DNA of 64,000 nt from Yponomeuta sedellus (lineage: Eukaryota > Arthropoda > Insecta > Lepidoptera > Yponomeutidae): positions 14,818,796 to 14,882,795 of the forward strand of contig OW203722.1 of assembly GCA_934045075.1 (NCBI GenBank). Reading direction: 5' to 3'. The number at the start of each line of letters is the position of its first letter. The stretch's first letter is position 1. This document shows, piece after piece, positions 58,566 to 64,000 of the stretch. Below the pieces are notes generated by a model. It ran no database searches. It was not told the origin of the DNA and saw only the letters and a program-made list of their open reading frames with translations. The position numbers and the translations under genes are program-made.

Positions 58566-61404
58566 ATGAGTGTGTCAAGGGCTGTTTGCCCTCATTGCCC
58601 TGGTTCTTCGAGACAATTCGTTGTTCCGCGCGGATTAAATGTTCACATCAGTAGGCTTCACAGGGGGGGGGGGGGGGGTGGCCTTTCCCAACCCGTCGTA
58701 CAAGACGGGGCTGACATTCCTTCTCCATCGCCGCCAGCCTTGTCCAACTTGCCGTTATTCAGGAGACAGATTCGTGTTTTGAAACATGTCCCCAAGGGTG
58801 CGAGATACTTGGCTGCCGGCAAACTGTCTCAAATAATTGAGAGGTGCGTTCAGTCCAATGGTGTAGATGATTGGTATGCTCTTTTCACCTTTTCATATTC
58901 CTGTCTGAGGGTTCCATCGACTGAGGACAGAGGCAGATCTCTTAGGTCAAAAGTGAAAGAAAACATCACTGTTGGTAGTTTGAACTTGCCTTCAACGGGT
59001 ATTAGGCCAAGTAGTTTCCCTAACGGCCAGCGTCATGTTTATAAAACTGTTGAAGCCAAAGTTCATGACGGTGATTTAAGCGGAGCAATACGTATTCTTT
59101 TATCGGAAAGTACCTTGGCTGATGACAGTGAAGAGACTCTGGAGGCCTTGCGACTTAAGCATCCTGCGCCGAGTCGCAGCTTGGATCTCCCTCCTGAGCC
59201 GAATTTGTTGAGTGAGTTCTTAACTGTCGACAGTCAAGATATTACTCAGGCTATTGGTGCATTTAATAGCGGTTCTGCAGCGGGGCTGGACGGGATCCGT
59301 CCTCAGCTGCTAAAAGAATTGACGTCTCCTGGGGCCGGAGATAACGCTGTTACCCTTACACGTGCTCTCTGTAATCTGGCGAACTTCATGCTGAAGGGTA
59401 TGGTGAATAGGGAAGTCTGTCCGGTGTTATATGGTGCCTCCCTTTGTGCCTTGAAGAAAAGGGATGGCGGTATCCACCCTATTGCCGTAGGCAGTGTGCT
59501 TCGCCGTTTAGTTGCTAAGCTCGGTTGCAGTGCGGTTAGGGATACCATGGCTTCACATTTGCAACCGCAGCAATTGGGCTTTGGCATTCCGTTAGGTTGT
59601 GAGGCCGCAATTCACGCCACCCGGGCTTTTGCTTATTCCCGAAGCGCTTCCAACGATATAATTGTTAAAGTTGATCTGAGGAACGCTTTTAATGCTGTTG
59701 AGCGGGATGTAATTTTGAGCAAAGTTAGGGATCACATTCCATCACTTTATCCTTTCCTCCACTAGTGTTATGCGAGACAGAGTGACCTGTTTTACGGTGA
59801 TAAACTGGTGGAGTCACAAGTGCGTGCGCAACAGGGTGACCCTTTGGGGCCCTTGCTTTTTAGCCTGGTAATCCAGGATGTGGTAACCTCTTTGAGATCT
59901 TCATTAAACACGTGGTACTTGGACGATTGCACTTTGGGGGGTAGTCCGGAAGTGGTCATGGACGACATTGGGACGCTGGTTCGGGGCTTCAGGACATTGG
60001 GACTTTACTTGAACACGCAAAAGTGTGAATTGTTTTCATGCTCAGGTCATCTTACTCAGGCTGTGCAGTTACAAGTAGATGCTTTAATACCGGGGATAAA
60101 GCTATTGGACAGGGCAGGGTTTACCCTTTTGGGTGCCCTAGTTTTTCCAGAGGGGGTGCCGGGGGTACTAAAATCAAAATTAAAAGTTCTAGCAGATACC
60201 AAACCGCATCTTAAACAGCTTTCTGCGCATGTGGCACTAGTAATTTTGCGTAGTTGCCTGTCCATCCCGAGGCTAACGTACACCTTGCGAACTTCTCCAA
60301 TCTGGTTGTACAAAGAGGAGTCACTGATGTACGATAACATGCTCAAGGATTTGTTGGAGTGTGTTATGAATATTGAAATGACTGCTTTCCAGTGGTCCCA
60401 GGCTGCGCTGCCGATTAGACATGGCGGACTGGGCATCCGTCGTCTACAGGACATAGAACTGCCGGCTTTTTTGGCGTCGTCGCGGGGGGTGTTGGACTTG
60501 ATCACTCACATTTTACGAGTTAATGGTGACCGGTTCCGCATCCCTTTTGCAGATGAGGTTATGGCGGGCTTGTTGTCCAAACATTGATTTGCCGGAGCAG
60601 CCTGATCGGCAGCGGGCTTGGGATGAAGAGATGTGTAGAGTAGCGCTGGAAAAACTTATGGAGCAGAGCTCTGGTGCTGAACTCGCGCATTTGCGGGCAG
60701 TTTCTCAGCCTGACTCCGGGGTATGGCTCCATGCTTTGCCTTCACCCTTTTTGGGAACCCTCTTAGATGACAATTCCTTACGTGTAGCGGTGGCGCTGCG
60801 TTTGGGTTGTGACATATGTCAACCGCATCGCTGTGTTTGCGGTGCGGAGGTGGATTCGCGGGGTCGTCATGGGCTTTATTGTGTTCGGAGTGCAGGTAGA
60901 CTCTCACGGCATCATTCTATTAATGATATCGTTCGGAGGGCTCTTATTTCGGCGGACTTCCCTACGGTTCTTGAGCCGCCAGGGTTGATCCGCACTGATG
61001 GGAGGCGTCCGGTCGGTCTCACTTTGATACCGTGGGAGAGGGGTCGGTGTCTACTCTGGGATGCCACCTGCGTGTGCACCTTCGCACCTTCTCACATTGT
61101 TTCGACGGTTGGTGTCCCTGGGTCGGCTGCTGAGGTTGCCGCTAGACTTAAGTGTGCGAAATACAGCCAGCTGATGCGCAGCTACCTATTTGTGCCACTT
61201 GCCCTGGAAACTACTGAAGTTTGGGGTCCCCAGGGAAAAGCTTTTATTAAGGAGGTAGGGCGTCGTCTTAGAAACCGTGGCTTTGACTACCGCTCAGGGG
61301 CATTTTTGATGCAAAGGATATCCCTTGCTGTGCAGCGCGGTAATGCTACCAGTGTCATGGGCACCTTTGGGTCGGAAATGTCTCGGGGCGGTTTATTTGA
61401 TTGA
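58566..61404 (+). pseudogene. Broken zinc finger / reverse transcriptase / endonuclease ORF
   Basis: From ATG 58566 the frame carries a C2H2 finger (CPHC...HISRLH), a 16-G run (58663-58678) encoding glycines, and the polymerase motifs GLDGIRPQLLKEL, RRLVAK, QLGFGIPLG and VDLRNAFNAVERD. A TAG at 59763-59765 stops it, but the same frame continues with QQGDPLGPLLFSL and WYLDDC. Between about 60540 and 60588 the reading moves to the +1 frame, which then runs to TGA 61402-61404. That part has CDICQPHRCVCG...H..YC and the endonuclease core RPVGLTLIPW..LLWDATC. Family members usually have PDG where this copy has PVG (codon GTC, 61012-61014), one base from Asp. These lesions make it non-functional as it stands. 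Confidence 0.85.
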
Positions 61405-61560
61405 CATTATTATTATTATTATTATTTAATATAAATTTTGTATTATTTTTCTCGGACTTTGTGGACGAAATTTTTGTAAATGAATTTTTAATTATTGTCT
61501 ATGTTACTTTGCATCTTAGTAAATTATTTTTCTCAGTTAAATAAACTGAATAGAATTACC

Positions 61561-63429
61561 AATCCATCAAAGAATCATATAAAGAAATCGTGCAATTAAA
61601 TATTAAAAACCTATTTATTAATATAATTTAGAGGCTAAATTATATTTTACCTTTTTTTCTATTATCCTTTGTCTATTATTATATTAACGAGATAATATAA
61701 TACAAAATGCTATGTCAAACAGTCCTAAAATATGTGACTTATCAAGCTTAAACTAATAGTAGTCTATTGAGAAATTTGCACACATATGCAGCTCGCATTA
61801 CAGACAAGTTTTATCAAAAGACAATTAGCTGTTTAGCTTCTCATCAGAGTGAACTACGCAAACTGTCGAATTCTCCGGCGCTTCAATTCCAAGTTCTAGA
61901 GCACATTACAAACTTAAATGAGCAATCCTTTGACTGTCATTAACAGTGATCGGAATAGGTAAAGGAGTAGAAATATCCGCAACTGGGCACGGTACTGTTA
62001 TAGATTACAAATATCTTTGACATGTATGTACGTTTTTTTTTTGTTGAATCCCGGGAACTGTGTCTAAATTGGTGGCATGTATGGGCGCGGGTGACCCAGA
62101 AATTAAAAAGTTTTGTTAGTAGAATTTTTATCCTCAGAGTATACACTACTATGTACAGAGAGGGTATCCAGAGCAATAATTTGTGTCGCAGAATACAATA
62201 TCAGTATTTCCAGGAGTGGCATTTAACTGAGTTTATATCATCATCATCAACCTTTAAGCTGCTCTACTCCGATATCTGATACTATTAAAGACATTGAGCA
62301 AAATTAAATTGCTTAATCAGATAACCCTTACAATAACTGGATTTGTGAGGCATAACATTTGAAATCCCTTGACATAAAAGTGTCAAATAAGTATCGAGCA
62401 ATGATATATCGATAATATTATAGAAAACACCACATAATGTAGTCAAACACATTGTTGACTAATCTAGGTACTAGCTTTATGCAAATATGTTTTTTTTTCA
62501 GTTCATTTATATTCTCTTTCACACCGGCTGTGATATCTAAGTCTGGTCTACCTATAATTGGACTTGGTTGCCACTCCGCGTCATCTTTACGTCCCCACCT
62601 CATCTGCAGGCACTTTTATTCAGCCTATTCCGATCACTGGTCATTAACAAGCTGCTTGCGCTCGGTATAGTTACTCGTACAGTCACTGTCAGTGCGCGGC
62701 TAATTCATGGTAACTCAAATCTCCTGTTACAATTAGTTTGTCATTTTATATGAGCGCAGAAATTAATTAGTTTCGTCAAAGTCAAAGGTTGAGTGTAATT
62801 AGATCGTCGTCCAAACCGAACATCAATTATCGTCCAAACCGACTATTGATAATAGATCAGAATATAGGCACTTGATATTATTTCATCTTTGTACTTCAGT
62901 TTATTTACAGTAGTTACAAGTTATGATACTTCATTCGCGTGCTCTCTGCTCGAAGTTTAAAGTAATGAATGTTAATCAGCTGCTGACATACTTACCTAAG
63001 ATTCGTTGCTAGATAGTTTCAGGGGGCCTATACTGAAATTATACGATTACACGCGTTAGTAATTAATAATAGGTACTTAAATTCTTGCAATACAGCCTAA
63101 AGAAAATTAAATCTCGGTAATTTTAGTACAAAAGAGCCTTCACGAGTTAAAACTCCTAAATTAGTAATTACTAAGGATATCGCCCGGCGGTAGCCACTTT
63201 GGGATGGAGGTCAAGCTCATTAAGGGAAGCAAATCCCAGGTGAATGTTTAATGCGACCGCCGCCTCTTCAGCAACTCCAAATTGACTGCAAAATGGAATA
63301 TGAATCATTCATACAAGGTGCAGTGCGGCTCAAAAGGAGGGTCTAATGAACTTTAATATCTACTGACGATATGCTGTCACAGAGATGCCTGGCATCTGAT
63401 TTAGCGATACGTGTTTGGCTTTTGACCCG
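61561..63429. other. Intergenic DNA, nothing recognised
   Basis: AT-rich with scattered simple repeats. A tail-like TTTAGAGGCTAAATTATA at about 61605-61645 may be a scrap of the tRNA-like SINE. No gene was recognised. Confidence 0.4.
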
Positions 63430-63715
63430 TGCTAAGGAACAAATTTAAAAACCTATTTAGAGGATAAAAATTTCACCCATGCCAGGATTCGAACCCGCAA
63501 CCTCTGGCTATCCGTGCCAGATATCTGGCAGAGAATAGTGTAAAGAGGTTCGAAATTTCACTGATGCCGTGAGTCGCCCATTGGCTCAATTGGTAGAGCG
63601 CTGGCACGGATAGCCAGAGGTTGCGGGTTCGAATCCCGGCATGGGTGAAATTTTTAGCCTCTAAATGGGTTTTTAAATTTGTTCCTTAGCACGGGTTAGT
63701 GCATTAAAAATAAAA
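63430..63715. mobile_element. Foldback tRNA-like SINE dimer, internally deleted
   Basis: A minus arm (about 63428-63522) and a plus arm (about 63530-63715) are joined near CCAGATATCTGGCAGAG. Both outer tails carry the extra-base variant GGAAC/GTTCC. The plus arm has a full tRNA-like head and the tail CCTTAGCACGGGTTAGTGCA. Confidence 0.88.
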
Positions 63716-64000
63716 ATACTATAATAGTGGAGTGTTGTTTTTGCAAATAACACTTATTTTTAATCGTCAATAAGAAAACCCCCATTTGGACAGTAACGAC
63801 AACGAAATTATCGGACTGGTGGTTATCAAAATTTACTATAAGGCCACTGTGTAAATGTATCTACAAACATAGTGTAAGTTGTGTAATAGTCCAACCTGAC
63901 TACTTTCCTGTCGGCTATATGCCTTATAAGCTGTCAGTATGGTATAGATGCTGGGAAAGCCTACTCCATCTAAAAAAACAATATCCCAGGCACCGCAGCA
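63716..64000. other. Window end, unrecognised DNA
   Basis: The last bases (AAACAATATCCCAGGCACCG) match a stretch at about 39604-39630 (AAACAATCTCCCAGGCACTG), so an unnamed repeat may start here. Confidence 0.4.

Larger units (their letters stand above)
57530..61560 (+). mobile_element. Non-LTR retrotransposon, R2-like group with restriction-like endonuclease
   Basis: The limits are approximate. The 5' leader begins somewhere after about 57530, where GC-rich text starts. It contains two diverged copies of a ~75-bp unit (GCTGTTTTTTTTxACTCAAATAGCTTAGC at about 57997 and 58070) and a MITE. The coding part (58566-61404) has an N-terminal C2H2 zinc finger, a central reverse transcriptase, a cysteine-rich knuckle and a C-terminal PD-(D/E)XK-like endonuclease, in the order shared by R2, NeSL, Hero and Utopia-type elements. 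The 3' UTR starts with (ATT)n and runs to about 61560. The exact clade and target are not determined. Confidence 0.75.

Noticed and set aside
57530..61560. A genuine R2 element in 28S rDNA
   Set aside because: No ribosomal RNA sequence is recognisable on either flank, so only a general R2-like grouping is justified.
63580..63655. tRNA gene (A box, B box, cloverleaf-like fold) at this and similar sites
   Set aside because: The same text occurs many times with fixed non-tRNA leader and tail, the base before the anticodon position is C rather than U, and the T stem has a mismatch. It is a SINE head, not a tRNA gene.
1..64000. CRISPR array, operons, or bacterial origin
   Set aside because: No regularly spaced repeats occur, genes have GT-AG introns, and the transposon types are eukaryotic.

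Overview
This is eukaryotic, intron-bearing, AT-rich DNA packed with transposons. It is most probably from a moth or butterfly. The basis is a tandem pair of secreted DNA/RNA non-specific endonuclease genes of the insect gut dsRNase (alkaline nuclease) type, together with lepidopteran-style 5S- and tRNA-derived SINEs and CR1/RTE/Jockey-like LINE tails. The species cannot be named from the sequence alone.

There are three host genes, all on the minus strand. A small CRAL-TRIO (SEC14-like lipid-binding) gene spans 5.7-7.8 kb. Two dsRNase paralogs lie head to tail at 23.3-30.2 kb (gene A) and 35.6-43.3 kb (gene B). Each dsRNase gene has seven coding exons of identical length (196, 191, 149, 146, 254, 165 and 249 nt) and encodes 449 residues with a signal peptide and an RGH...N nuclease motif. 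Both look intact, so they are a duplicated functional pair.

The rest is mostly mobile DNA. At 13.7-19.9 kb is a complete, recent Ty3/gypsy-type LTR retrotransposon (minus strand). It has 461-bp LTRs differing at two bases, a 4-bp target duplication, a tRNA-Leu-like primer site, intact gag and pol, a TATA box 30 bp from an initiator, and a textbook -1 frameshift signal (GGGAAAC plus a predicted pseudoknot). At 58.6-61.4 kb is a broken non-LTR retrotransposon of the zinc-finger plus restriction-like-endonuclease type. Two Penelope-like elements, a hAT-like, a piggyBac-like and several foldback or mariner-like MITEs, LINE 3' ends, 5S-derived SINEs and a tRNA-like SINE fill the introns and intergenic DNA.

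The most unusual signal is how often repeats occur as inverted dimers. The tRNA-like SINE recurs as minus/plus pairs whose arms share private variants. A 185-bp Penelope-derived element is a perfect palindrome (71-bp arms) with its own 12-bp target duplication. Perfect unexplained palindromes occur at 30.7 and 33.8 kb. This points to repeated self-templated (foldback) copying rather than chance independent insertions.
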